A DNA stretch of 64,000 bases from Pirellulaceae bacterium (GTDB lineage Bacteria > Planctomycetota > Planctomycetia > Pirellulales > Pirellulaceae), in NCBI GenBank assembly GCA_028280445.1, contig JANQLU010000081.1, positions 1 through 64,000 on the forward strand, given 5' to 3'. The notes beneath the pieces are model-generated. The model saw nothing but the letters and a program-made list of their open reading frames with translations, did no database searches and was not told where the DNA came from. Of the stretch, positions 52,040-60,745 are shown piece by piece. The translations under genes and the position numbers were made by a program. The stretch's first letter is position 1; each line of letters opens with the position of its first letter.

Positions 52040-52813
52040 TCATTTGTTGAGTGTTGCGTCCCCAACCCATTCCGCGGCACACTCTTTGCAAAAACCATGC
52101 GAAAATTCCAGGTGGCCCTCCGAATGCAACAAGGCTTCGATATCATGCCATTGGTTGTCGGGATCGCGAATTTTTTTGCAGGCGGCACACACCGGAACAA
52201 TCCCTTTAAACGTCTTCAAGTGTTGCAGAGTCTGATTGAGACTTTGTGTCACTCGAACATGATTCAATTCAAATAGAAACCCAAATGCCAATGCGAGAGC
52301 CATTGCGATCGTTGAGTTAACCCGTGTTTCGATATGAAGTTGTACGAGGGTTAGGGGATAAAAAAACATACATTTAATCGTGATCAAGATAAAACATACG
52401 CCTGCAATGGCTCCCCATCGCAAACCCAATACTCGGAACGCGGGGATCGGAGCAAGAATAAATACGAAAATGGCTCGAGGTCCAGGGTAATAGAATAAAA
52501 AGATGTTCATTTCCAAAAGGATGCACAGAGTTCCTAGAACACTGATGACACGTTGCCTCTGGCTTAAGTACGTCAATACGGCGAATCCACAAGCAGCACA
52601 ACCCAGCGGACCGTGCAACACAATCGCGGGAGTTGTTTTCCAACAGATTCCCAATATGACAATTCCAAAATGAACACAGGCTAAAATAATCGCCGATGAA
52701 ATGGTCAGCCGTTTTAATACTCTCTCATCGCTATATTGTTGATGTTGGCCAACATCGACCAGAAAAGAATCGGTATCGGAATTGGCTTTCATAGACGGGA
52801 CTCCTGCACCCAC
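52040..52813 (-). CDS. Membrane protein with a C-terminal Cys-rich sensor-tail motif
   Basis: A 257-residue protein with several N-terminal helices (ISSAIILACVHFGIVILGIC, GFAVLTYLSQRQRVISVLG and others to about residue 180), then a soluble tail. The tail reads GIVPVCAACKKIRDPDNQWH ... FSHGFCKECAAEW. This motif, with C-x2-C, KKIRD, W, then SHG-x-C-x-x-C, is often found at the C-terminus of PAS or response-regulator proteins. It is here fused to a membrane domain instead. The function of the motif is unknown to me. Confidence 0.7.
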   Translation of the reverse strand: MGAGVPSMKANSDTDSFLVDVGQHQQYSDERVLKRLTISSAIILACVHFGIVILGICWKTTPAIVLHGPLGCAACGFAVLTYLSQRQRVISVLGTLCILLEMNIFLFYYPGPRAIFVFILAPIPAFRVLGLRWGAIAGVCFILITIKCMFFYPLTLVQLHIETRVNSTIAMALALAFGFLFELNHVRVTQSLNQTLQHLKTFKGIVPVCAACKKIRDPDNQWHDIEALLHSEGHLEFSHGFCKECAAEWVGDATLNK

Positions 52814-52937
52814 CGCGGCAGTTCCCGTGAGAGCTTGGCAGTGAGCTTCGATAGGACAATTGGATGGAGAACGCGAACGACGTATTGTAAGTCACCAGCG
52901 GAGTTTGTCCAACGAATCGTTAAACGAGGTCGTGGGC

Positions 52938-52993
52938 GTAGTGCCGGTTCGCACCGGCCAATCCAACAAACGGCCGGTGCGAACCGGCCCTAC
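52938..52993. repeat. Full copy of the GGCCGGT inverted repeat
   Basis: CGTAGTGCCGGTTCGCACCG at the left and GGCCGGTGCGAACCGGCCCT at the right are arms of a near-perfect dyad around CCAACAAACG. The middle bases of the arms differ from those of the copy at 19416 in matching pairs, so the stem is kept. Confidence 0.85.
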
Positions 52994-53000
52994 AAGGGAT

Positions 53001-54596
53001 TCAATCATCCTCGGCTAACAGACTGATATTCGAATTGATATTGTTCAGTTCGTTTTTCGCTCGATTGACCCAGTGTCGCAGATCAAAATCATCAGAATAG
53101 TCATCAATAATTTTCTGCAAAATATCTCGCGCTTGTTCAACACGATTTTGACCTTTGGCGCGTCGAGCATTCAGAATCTGTTCATCAATTTCAATCGTCG
53201 TTTCAGCGATGCGCTCAATCCGCCCGTTGAGATCGGCAATGCGGCGGGTCACCTCGCGATAAATGTGTCGAAACTCGTTATTGTCGTGTGAAATTGAGTT
53301 CCGGATTTTCTGGTACTGGGTAACCGCGATTTCATACTGACCCCTTTGTTCGAATTGAAAAGCCTGAACAAAAGAATTTTCGAGCGAAGATTCATGCCGG
53401 AAATCGCCTACCAATGCGCGCTGCACCAATAGTTGTTGAGTCATGTCATAATATCGTGCTTCCGCTTGAGTCGTCACGTCGTCACCTCGGTTACGGTGAA
53501 CAATTTTTTGATACAAATCACGAGCACGTTCCCAATCTCGAATTTTGTCGGATTGACGGTACGACTCCGCTCGCTCAAAAAGTTTTTGATTGTTTTCCGG
53601 CCAGGCAAAAAAGATCATCACGGCAAACAAGATCGCCAAACAGCTGGCCAGAAAAGGCAATGACTGAAAATACGATGGCCGCGATTGCTCGAGCTCATCG
53701 TGAAACTCTTCGTTCAACAATTGCAAATTTGTGATTTTGCCTTCTTTGACTTGGACAATCGACGTTTTCTGATTGGCCGCCGCCTTGATATCTGCGAGTT
53801 CGCGGGCAATGTCCTCTGCCGTTTGAGGACGGAGCTTGAGCTGTGGATTTAACAACTGCTGAACGACAAACTGATCCAGTCGAGGCGGGCAATTCAAAAC
53901 TTTGTCAGTCACCGGTACAACGTGGTCATTTTTCTTGCGGCGAATGATTCGCCCCAACGTCTCCAATTCAAACGGTAATTCACCAGTCAGCATTTCGTAC
54001 ATGATCACGCCCAGTGAATAGAAATCAGAACGTGTCACGCATCCTTTACTCATCAGTACTTCGGGCGCCATATAGGCAGCGATCTCCAATTGATGGCGTC
54101 GCGGCGCATCCCAGCGTCGTTTTTTTGCGCGGTTGAGCCGAACATCAATCAATCGAACGACGCCGCGGCGATCCACCAGAATTTTGTCAGGTGTCAATTT
54201 GGAATGAACCAGCCCAACCTCGTGCAGGTAATCCAAACTCAGTGCAATCTGTCTGGCATAGTCGATCACCGTATCCGGCGCAAAACGACTTTGACGACTC
54301 AGCATCGCCGACAATGATTCACCTTTGACCAATTTCGAAGCTAGGAAAATCTGATTTTCAACGATCCCCGCACCATAAAAGCGGACCAAATTGGGATGTG
54401 ACAGATTCTTCAAAAAATCACTTTCAATTTGAATCTTTTTGAGGACTTTTTCTAACGAAACATCTTTGGGAACTTTAATGAATTTGATCGCGACGTCTCG
54501 ATCCTGCTCGGTTTGTTTGGCATGGTAGACCTGGTGCCGTCGATGCGACCCTAATTTTTCGATGACATAAAAAGGTCCAATTTGTGTGTTTTCCAC
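53001..54596 (-). CDS. Transmembrane pseudokinase of the Ser/Thr kinase family
   Basis: A 531-residue protein. The kinase-fold domain (residues about 10-275) has the ATP Lys (VAIKFIKV, K38) but a glycine loop replaced by LGSHRRHQVYHA, a catalytic loop VHSKLTPDKILV (HRD to HSK) and LIDVRLN in place of DFG, so phosphate transfer is very unlikely. One transmembrane helix follows (LPFLASCLAILFAVMIFFAW, about 323-342), then an outside domain rich in TPR-like helices (YRQSDKIRDWERARDLYQKI). It may be a scaffold or a partner of an active kinase. Confidence 0.85.
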   Translation of the reverse strand: MENTQIGPFYVIEKLGSHRRHQVYHAKQTEQDRDVAIKFIKVPKDVSLEKVLKKIQIESDFLKNLSHPNLVRFYGAGIVENQIFLASKLVKGESLSAMLSRQSRFAPDTVIDYARQIALSLDYLHEVGLVHSKLTPDKILVDRRGVVRLIDVRLNRAKKRRWDAPRRHQLEIAAYMAPEVLMSKGCVTRSDFYSLGVIMYEMLTGELPFELETLGRIIRRKKNDHVVPVTDKVLNCPPRLDQFVVQQLLNPQLKLRPQTAEDIARELADIKAAANQKTSIVQVKEGKITNLQLLNEEFHDELEQSRPSYFQSLPFLASCLAILFAVMIFFAWPENNQKLFERAESYRQSDKIRDWERARDLYQKIVHRNRGDDVTTQAEARYYDMTQQLLVQRALVGDFRHESSLENSFVQAFQFEQRGQYEIAVTQYQKIRNSISHDNNEFRHIYREVTRRIADLNGRIERIAETTIEIDEQILNARRAKGQNRVEQARDILQKIIDDYSDDFDLRHWVNRAKNELNNINSNISLLAEDD

Positions 54597-54932
54597 GAGA
54601 GAGCCTTTTTTGTTGAAGAGGTAGGAGAGGAGTAGTAAAAGCGGAGAGCCCTTGGATATTTTAGAAACGCTTTAAAAGCAAGAGCAATAAGTTTTCTGGC
54701 CGTTGTCTCAAAAAGAGAACAAGTTTTCATCATGAAACGACAAGTTACTCAAATTCAGAGCCGGCAGAACAAAATTCGGGAAGGCGAGGCTGCCGGAGAG
54801 GGCGAGGCTCCCGCCGAGCCACGGGCTCATTGTGAGCGGCAAGGCGCTAGCCGCCGGTACGTCAGCGCTTCGTACCGGCGGTTTGTGCTTCGTACCGGCG
54901 GCTAGCGCCTTGCCGCTCACAGGACGCCGTTG
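54597..54932. repeat. Intergenic block with REP-like repeats
   Basis: This 336-base gap has no gene. At 54831-54921 GTGAGCGGCAAGGCGCTAGC is matched by its reverse complement, with TACCGGCGG copies inside, as in the repeat at 23568-23641. GGCGAGGCTGCCGG and GGCGAGGCTCCC fragments lie just before it (54782-54812), and similar ones occur at 23540 and 62530. Confidence 0.8.
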
Positions 54933-55433
54933 TCACCCCGTTGGAAACTGGCGGCAGTATTCGTACAACGCCATCGACGTCGCTGTTGCAACGTTGTAAC
55001 TGTAGGGTAAGCCGAAGACGGGAATTTCAATCACGTCGTCCAACAGCGACAACAACTCTGGGCTAATTCCATTGCGTTCGTGCCCGATCACCAGCGCGGA
55101 TTCCCGCACAAATCGATAATCGTAGAGCACTTTCGAATTCGTGGTTTGCTCCAGCCCCACCAATCGCAATCCTTGTGTCGAAAGTTTTTTCAGCACAGGT
55201 CCCAACGATCGGCGCACGGATATTTCTACTTGCTCGACTCCATCACGTGCGATCGTCGCATCAACTTTACCCGTCCCGCTGGTAACCATTTGCGTCACAC
55301 CGCAACACGATGCAGCGCGAACAATGCGGGAAAAATTAATATTGGATTTGAGTTGAGGGCAAACCAAAACCAACGGACGTGGTTGGCTTAGTTCAGTCGG
55401 CGGTTTGTGGCGCTGGTGGTCAAAACGGGTCAT
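54933..55433 (-). CDS. SpoU/TrmH-type RNA 2'-O-methyltransferase
   Basis: A 166-residue protein, using ATG 55433, which gives a normal-length N-terminus (the 65 codons upstream in the same frame look non-coding). The SPOUT motifs are present: LKSNINFSRIVRAASCCGV (motif 1), ESALVIGHERNGISPE (motif 2) and IEIPVFGLPYSYNVATATSM (motif 3) with the trefoil-knot SAM site. Members methylate the 2'-OH of tRNA or rRNA riboses. The exact target cannot be told. Confidence 0.85.
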   Translation of the reverse strand: MTRFDHQRHKPPTELSQPRPLVLVCPQLKSNINFSRIVRAASCCGVTQMVTSGTGKVDATIARDGVEQVEISVRRSLGPVLKKLSTQGLRLVGLEQTTNSKVLYDYRFVRESALVIGHERNGISPELLSLLDDVIEIPVFGLPYSYNVATATSMALYEYCRQFPTG

Positions 55434-55678
55434 CGACTCATACTTTCTCGTAGCCCAATGTCTGATGGACAGATTATTTTTTAGCGGTGTTTGACTCAAA
55501 TGAAAACGGTGGTTGAAAAAGGCCGCACGTCGATCGCGACAAAAAACACCATTGATAATTTGCGCATGCCAGCCAACATATTGAGTATTTAACCGGTGTT
55601 CCCGTTTCGCCTCAACATAATCTGGCATAGATTGGTCGAAGTTCAGAGTAACATCAGGTTTTGGGAGACAGGCCGAAA

Positions 55679-56242
55679 ATGCATTCGATTGTTAGCAAAA
55701 TTGTCGACGCATTTGAACAACGAGGATCGGGAAAATATGGCGAAGAATGTGTGACCCAGTTGCAACATGCATTGCAAAGCGGGCAGTTTGCCATTCGCGC
55801 TCAAGCGGATACAACGCTGATCACCGCGGCATTGTTACACGATATCGGGCACATCATTGGCGATGATGACATGCCGGTTCATTGCGATGAAAACCTGGAT
55901 GATCACCATGAGTCCAAAGGGTACGAGTTTCTCATCGAGCATTTTGGCAGACCAGTTGCCGAACCCGTTCGGTTGCATGTCGTTGCCAAACGTTATCTGT
56001 GCACGACCAATCCAGCGTACGAAAACCAACTCTCTCCCACGTCCCTGAAAAGCTTTCACGATCAGGGTGGAACAATGTCAACCGAAGAAATTCAGCAGTT
56101 TGAAAACGAAGATTTCTATCAAGACGCACTCCGGCTGCGGCATTGGGACGATGCGGCCAAGGATCCGGAGGCCAAGACTCCATCGATCACCGATTTTATT
56201 CCCTATCTCCAAGCCAGCTTGATCGAAAACAGCTGCGAGTGA
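55679..56242 (+). CDS. PhnZ-like HD-domain oxygenase
   Basis: A 187-residue protein. The HD signature is HDIGHII (H54-D55-H58). Before it, Y20, E23 and H30 are spaced as Y24, E27 and the first metal His in PhnZ (YGEECVTQLQHALQ), an iron-dependent oxygenase that cleaves 2-amino-1-hydroxyethylphosphonate. Family members also include other mixed-valent di-iron HD oxygenases. Further His residues (ENLDDHHESKGYE, PVRLHVVAKRYL) complete the metal site. No phosphonate-uptake gene is near, so the substrate is open. ATG 55679 is used, with GGGAGA ahead. Confidence 0.75.
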   Translation: MHSIVSKIVDAFEQRGSGKYGEECVTQLQHALQSGQFAIRAQADTTLITAALLHDIGHIIGDDDMPVHCDENLDDHHESKGYEFLIEHFGRPVAEPVRLHVVAKRYLCTTNPAYENQLSPTSLKSFHDQGGTMSTEEIQQFENEDFYQDALRLRHWDDAAKDPEAKTPSITDFIPYLQASLIENSCE

Positions 56243-56283
56243 ATCGCAACTGCTCGACCAAAACACAAAAGCATAACGGCAAA

Positions 56284-57951
56284 CTACTTGGAAAAATCTT
56301 CTTTGCGAACTACCGATATTTTCGAATTGAGTTTCCAGCCTTTTGATGCCGTCTGATCATTGGGCACAAATTGATACTCAACATCGCGGACCAATTTCTT
56401 TTTGCTCTCTTGGTCAAACTGGACGTAAATGTAGGCTGTACTGTTGTTCAGCCATAAACACCCGGTATCAAACGTGATGTTAATCGTGGGATGTCTATCG
56501 TCTTTTGGTTTGAGCGTGACGCGGCGGTCGCATCGATCCAGGAAACTTTTGAATTCATCGCCGTCCGTGATGCCAGAAACGTAAGCGATAAATCCGAATC
56601 GCCCCCGTTTACGACAATTGTCGCGAATCGCTTTGTGTAATCCATTATCATCCGTCCAAAAAACACGCTCCACCACAAGTCGACCTTCGCCCGCTTTCGG
56701 TAATTCGACCTGGCTGTGAACACCAACTTGATCTCGCAGTGAAATGGTTGAATAGGGATTCCGGAATCCAAAAACATCCCGAGGCATATTTGTTTTCTGC
56801 CGCCGGCCAACGGTTTGATGAAATTTGGCGTCGGCCCAATCGTTAAACGTCGCAACGTGCGTGATCAAGCCAAACAACTGGCGGTCGTAAATCCCTTGTC
56901 CCAATCGACTATAGTTCAAACGCCACCAACGTCCGCCAACATAGACTTCGTTAAACGTATGCGAAGCCCAGCTTTGTTTCAGCGGCTTCAATGATTTGAG
57001 CAAATGTTGTCTCACACCGTCCTGCGAGATATTTTGCAGCAACTCAAATTCTCGCGCATCGCTGGCATCGATAATGGGAATGCACAAAATGGTTCGGGTC
57101 GGAATGCCAGTCGCTTTCATACAGCCGTTGAGGTAGATCGCCGATGACGTACAAGACCCGCGAACTTTGTTTCGAAACATTCCAGTCGCGGAAACCTCGC
57201 GATCCCATTGTTGTTTGAGCGTCAGCCCCTGCTCTTTGAGTTTTCGTCGAACTGTCGCCATAAACTCATCGGCGATCATCGGTTTTCCCTTTTGATCCCA
57301 TTGGGTTACAAACGAAGTGCAGCCCGGTTTGTATTTTGCACGATCACACAGCCATTTGGAAACCTGTTCGACAATTTGACGATCATCCAATTTCTCGATG
57401 TCGATGCCATCTTGTTTGAGTTCCGATTTCAATTGCCTTTGAAATTCGGGAGTCCAATCGGAACTTGGGCCGGGTTGCACCCATTGGTTCATCTTGGCCG
57501 CCGCTTTTCGCCAATCTTTGTCCGCGCGAATCGCCGACGCGACCGTATTGAATGGATAGTGAATCACCTCCAGCTCTACGTATTGATCCGTCTCGTCGAG
57601 AATCCGAGCGTCCTGGTAATCATCATTCAGGTATTTGATGGTTACCGGCCTCATGACTTGGACGACACTGCGAATCGTATATTGATATTCACGTCGCTCC
57701 AGCCAATGCCCGTCTGGAATACCATCGCCGTCGCTATCGCGTTTACTGGGGTCAGTGAAGTATTTGTGTTTTTCCTGGAAATCAGTCAGCCCGTCTCCGT
57801 CAGTGTCATGTTCAGCGGAGCCCTGTTTCGTTTGAGCATTCAGAAAATTCTGGCTGATCACACACGTTAACAACATGAGACAGATAAAAATGCGTAAGTG
57901 CCGCGCCAGAAAGTTGGTCAAACGAGCCTGTATCGTTGTGTTCATTTTCAT
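56284..57951 (-). CDS. Exported transglutaminase-like protein with calcium-binding repeats
   Basis: A 555-residue protein with a signal peptide (LRIFICLMLLTCVISQNFLN). After it come thrombospondin-type calcium repeats (DTDGDGLTDFQE, DSDGDGIPDGHW), a middle region, then a transglutaminase-like core: Cys in RGSCTSSAIYLNG, His in WASHTFNEVYVGG, and Asn in RWWRLNYSR where most have Asp. Such proteins are thought to cleave or join peptides outside the cell. I use ATG 57951 because GGAG lies nine bases before it. ATG 57960 is the alternative. Confidence 0.7.
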   Translation of the reverse strand: MKMNTTIQARLTNFLARHLRIFICLMLLTCVISQNFLNAQTKQGSAEHDTDGDGLTDFQEKHKYFTDPSKRDSDGDGIPDGHWLERREYQYTIRSVVQVMRPVTIKYLNDDYQDARILDETDQYVELEVIHYPFNTVASAIRADKDWRKAAAKMNQWVQPGPSSDWTPEFQRQLKSELKQDGIDIEKLDDRQIVEQVSKWLCDRAKYKPGCTSFVTQWDQKGKPMIADEFMATVRRKLKEQGLTLKQQWDREVSATGMFRNKVRGSCTSSAIYLNGCMKATGIPTRTILCIPIIDASDAREFELLQNISQDGVRQHLLKSLKPLKQSWASHTFNEVYVGGRWWRLNYSRLGQGIYDRQLFGLITHVATFNDWADAKFHQTVGRRQKTNMPRDVFGFRNPYSTISLRDQVGVHSQVELPKAGEGRLVVERVFWTDDNGLHKAIRDNCRKRGRFGFIAYVSGITDGDEFKSFLDRCDRRVTLKPKDDRHPTINITFDTGCLWLNNSTAYIYVQFDQESKKKLVRDVEYQFVPNDQTASKGWKLNSKISVVRKEDFSK

Positions 57952-57999
57952 TGATCTCATCTCCGATAACTTTAGTTTGAAACATACGGGCGTCTAGGA

Positions 58000-59787
58000 T
58001 CATTTAGATTTTGACGATGCGTTTGCTTCGACTTGTTTAGCCGCTTTTTTGAGCAAACGCATGTCATATTCTGTTTTCATTTTTACTCGCACCGGCTCGT
58101 TCGAACCGAGTTTGTTGCGTTGCAATGCGAATTGAGTTGTCCGAAATGGAGTAACCGTTTCTTTAGGAGTGATCGTCGCCAGATCCATTTCAACAAATAA
58201 TTTTCTTGGCTGTTTGTCGGCGCTAGTCACCCGCAATATAACTTCATCACTCGACTCGTAAGTCGAAACAACCAAACGTTTTGCTTTGGTCCTCAATTTG
58301 AATCTTACCGTGCCATCGTGTCCGACAATTTTGATTTGTCCGTTGGTCAGGACAAGTTGCGTGTCCGTTTTCCGCGGTTTGATCGACATGTTTTCAGCGT
58401 CGACGATTGCTTTCAGCTTCGATCCTTCTGGCAAATTCAGTAAAAACTCGTCAGCAACCACATGGGTTCCGTCGGTTCTTCCATTTTTGGCATAGAGCAC
58501 TGTTTCCTGTCCGGCACCAAGGCTAATCGGTATGCCGCGAACGGACGTCATTCGCTGAAGATATTGCAATGATTCCAGGGCGTTTTTACCTATGGGAATC
58601 GACTGGATTTCGACCGACAGAAGCCGTTTTGACGCACCGGATTTTTGTGCGGATTTGGCGTGGACCTTTAACTCGACTCCCGATTGTTGTTTTGATTCTT
58701 GCTGTGGCGGACTAGCCCACAACACGGCTGCCTGGCCGCAACTGAACAAGGTTGCGAAGATTGCAACCATCGTCCACGTGAAAAATTTTTGTATTCTGCT
58801 GGCCGGCAGATTAGCGAATGTCAACATCTCCAGTCTCCGTTTGAGTGTCTCGGCTGAATTGAATCCGTTGGTCAACAACAGCGTTGGCTGTCGTCCTGTT
58901 TGACAACAAGCCAAAAGTGTATTGGCATAAGTTTTTGCCAGCTGTGTTTTACGAACCACAATGGCATCACAAGATTGTTCGCGCAACGCAGCGAGTCGAC
59001 GCGCGATGAAATAGCTGCCTGGGTGAAACCACATGGATACACACAGCAAACGTTCGAACCAGCATACGACCCAATCGCGCCGTGAAATGTGAACGGATTC
59101 GTGCTGTAAAACGCACGTCAATTGATCGGCGCTCAAACGGCGAATTTGATCTCGCGGAAAAACAACCATCTGTCGCGGGAAAACCAGGCAGCACGGAGTT
59201 GTGATTTCGTCGGAAACATAGAGCAATGTTTGTGGTCCGATCAAATCACCTACCAGGGTTTGCAACGCCACGTTCTGAACCAATTCACTGTTACGAATGA
59301 AAGTGAGAGTTTTTGCCAATCGCAACAACAACACAAACCCACCTACAAGCACTCCCAACAGATAAATTGCCGAAATAAACTTCATTGCTCGAATCATCCA
59401 ACTCGAACGAAAAATCGGCTCAAAAATGTTTGTGCGTGAACCAACCGGCGATCGACTCGGTCGTAACAATTCAGCATTCGGTAAAACCGACATCTGTGGG
59501 TCGACACCCGTATCGCTGGGAAAACTGATCTGAGTTGGTGTCACATTAGTGTCAGGTTGGTCAACAATTTCAGGATGTGACACGAATCGTTGGTTTGCGT
59601 TGGTAAACAACTGGCAAAATACAATCTGAGCCGGCAGCAAAATGGCAGCCAAAACCAGAATGACTGATTGAACACGATACTGAACGACTGAATCGCGACG
59701 GCTGACCAACCGCATCAGCGCCGCCACCAATGCGATGACAACCAGCCCGATTGACGCAATAAATAGATGTTGTGTCAGGTATACCAT
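58000..59787 (-). CDS. BlaR1/MecR1-type (M56) membrane metalloprotease
   Basis: A 595-residue protein. N-terminal helices (LFIASIGLVVIALVAALMRL onward) surround an M56 domain with the zinc motif HESVH (about residue 233) and a second Glu in ALREQSCDAIVV. After a helix at about 345 (FTWTMVAIFATLFSCGQAAV) comes a long extracellular beta-rich region, not the penicillin-binding sensor of true BlaR1. It probably cleaves the BlaI-like repressor encoded 11 bases upstream of it, in response to a different signal. Confidence 0.85.
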   Translation of the reverse strand: MVYLTQHLFIASIGLVVIALVAALMRLVSRRDSVVQYRVQSVILVLAAILLPAQIVFCQLFTNANQRFVSHPEIVDQPDTNVTPTQISFPSDTGVDPQMSVLPNAELLRPSRSPVGSRTNIFEPIFRSSWMIRAMKFISAIYLLGVLVGGFVLLLRLAKTLTFIRNSELVQNVALQTLVGDLIGPQTLLYVSDEITTPCCLVFPRQMVVFPRDQIRRLSADQLTCVLQHESVHISRRDWVVCWFERLLCVSMWFHPGSYFIARRLAALREQSCDAIVVRKTQLAKTYANTLLACCQTGRQPTLLLTNGFNSAETLKRRLEMLTFANLPASRIQKFFTWTMVAIFATLFSCGQAAVLWASPPQQESKQQSGVELKVHAKSAQKSGASKRLLSVEIQSIPIGKNALESLQYLQRMTSVRGIPISLGAGQETVLYAKNGRTDGTHVVADEFLLNLPEGSKLKAIVDAENMSIKPRKTDTQLVLTNGQIKIVGHDGTVRFKLRTKAKRLVVSTYESSDEVILRVTSADKQPRKLFVEMDLATITPKETVTPFRTTQFALQRNKLGSNEPVRVKMKTEYDMRLLKKAAKQVEANASSKSK

Positions 59788-59798
59788 GTTGTCGCCTG

Positions 59799-60224
59799 TT
59801 ATTTCTCTGACTGATTGTCTTTCAATTTTGAATCAACCCAATTTCGCAATTCGGCAAGCTCGTCTGTCGACAAATCTGCGTTTTCGATCAACTGGTGAAT
59901 GATCGGAGTCACTTGCCCGCCAAAGACCCTGTTCGATAAATCCGAAAGCCACTGTTTCGAAGCCTCTTCGCGAGAAAAACACGGTGCGAAATAATGGGCG
60001 CGTCCCGGCCCCGGCACTTGCCGAACCGCCTTTTTTCGCTTGAGCAATGTGACAACGGTTTGGACGGTGTTGTAAGCCAATTGTTTTTGGCGAAGTCGTT
60101 TTCGAGTCGCGTTGATGGTGTCCATAACATCGCGAACACAAACGGGCTGATCGTCTGCATCCCAGATTGCCGACATGACTTCGTTTTCCAGTCTCGTTAA
60201 TACGATATTCGATTTTCTCGCCAT
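59799..60224 (-). CDS. BlaI/MecI-family transcriptional repressor
   Basis: A 141-residue protein: an N-terminal winged helix (residues about 5-75; LTRLENEVMSAIWDADDQPV, NTVQTVVTLLKRKKAVRQV), with the C-terminal dimerisation helices (VTPIIHQLIENADLSTDELA). BlaI-type repressors bind dyads and are cut by the membrane protease encoded with them. The twin dyads at 60475-60512 are its likely operators. The first gene of a repressor-protease operon. Confidence 0.9.
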   Translation of the reverse strand: MARKSNIVLTRLENEVMSAIWDADDQPVCVRDVMDTINATRKRLRQKQLAYNTVQTVVTLLKRKKAVRQVPGPGRAHYFAPCFSREEASKQWLSDLSNRVFGGQVTPIIHQLIENADLSTDELAELRNWVDSKLKDNQSEK

Positions 60225-60272
60225 AGCTATTTCGAGGTTGCGCCGTAGGAAAGTTGTTTCATCCGTCTGTTA

Positions 60273-60332
60273 CACGCGCGAAGCGCCAGCGAGTGGTTTT
60301 GCGCAGTCGAACCACGCGCTCGCGCTTCGTGC
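60273..60332. repeat. Imperfect inverted repeat of the GCGCGAAGCGC type
   Basis: CGCGCGAAGCGCCAGCGAGT and the following GGTTT (from 60274) pair with AACCACGCGCTCGCGCTTCG (60310-60329) with a few mismatches. It lies in the long leader between the BlaI-type promoter and its gene. Confidence 0.65.
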
Positions 60333-60412
60333 ATGGAAGATTCGAAGTAAATCATGAAGTTTCCTAGTCGGCGAAGGACGCGAACAATTGGGGCGATTAA
60401 TTCGACAAAAAA

Positions 60413-60436
60413 ACGGCCGGTGGGAACCGGCCCCTA
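60413..60436. repeat. Half copy of the GGCCGGT repeat
   Basis: ACGGCCGGTGGGAACCGGCC and the following CCTAT match one arm of the dyad at 19416-19472. It also lies in the leader of the BlaI-like gene. Confidence 0.75.
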
Positions 60437-60474
60437 TCAATAATGCCAACCGCGAGCCGTGTTCCACTTTTAAA

Positions 60475-60529
60475 TCCTAAAAACTTAGGACTTTCCTCCT
60501 AATTTATTAGGAGATGTGGGCAATGTCAA
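60475..60529 (-). promoter_or_regulatory. Promoter with two identical operator dyads for the BlaI/BlaR1 pair
   Basis: On the minus strand TTGACA (60529-60524) and TAAATT (60506-60501) are separated by 17 bases, a nearly ideal sigma-70 promoter. The dyad TCCTAA-N4-TTAGGA occurs twice, at 60497-60512 over the -10 and at 60475-60490 just downstream, with centres 22 bases apart (two helical turns). Repression by a dimeric BlaI-type protein is the obvious reading. The leader to the gene start at 60224 is about 270 bases. Confidence 0.85.
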
Positions 60530-60745
60530 GTAAAAAATTAAAACGAAAGTAAGGCTAGTTTGTTGTCCAGACCGAGGTTTGGGAACAAGTTTCTAAAAAT
60601 TGCCAATCTCAATTTTCGTTTTTCGCAATCAGCTGAAGCAACTGTGCGATCGGGCAATCAAATTCAATTGTGATATAATCGTCGAAAAACGTCTCAGAAA
60701 ATTTACATTCCGTGCCACAGGCTAGGAAAATCTTGGAGGTTCTGT

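Noticed and set aside
53001-54596. Active Ser/Thr kinase.
   Set aside because: The catalytic Asp, the DFG motif and the glycine loop are all replaced.
54933-55628. Longer RNA methyltransferase starting at 55628.
   Set aside because: The added 65 residues look non-coding, and the family's usual start is near ATG 55433.
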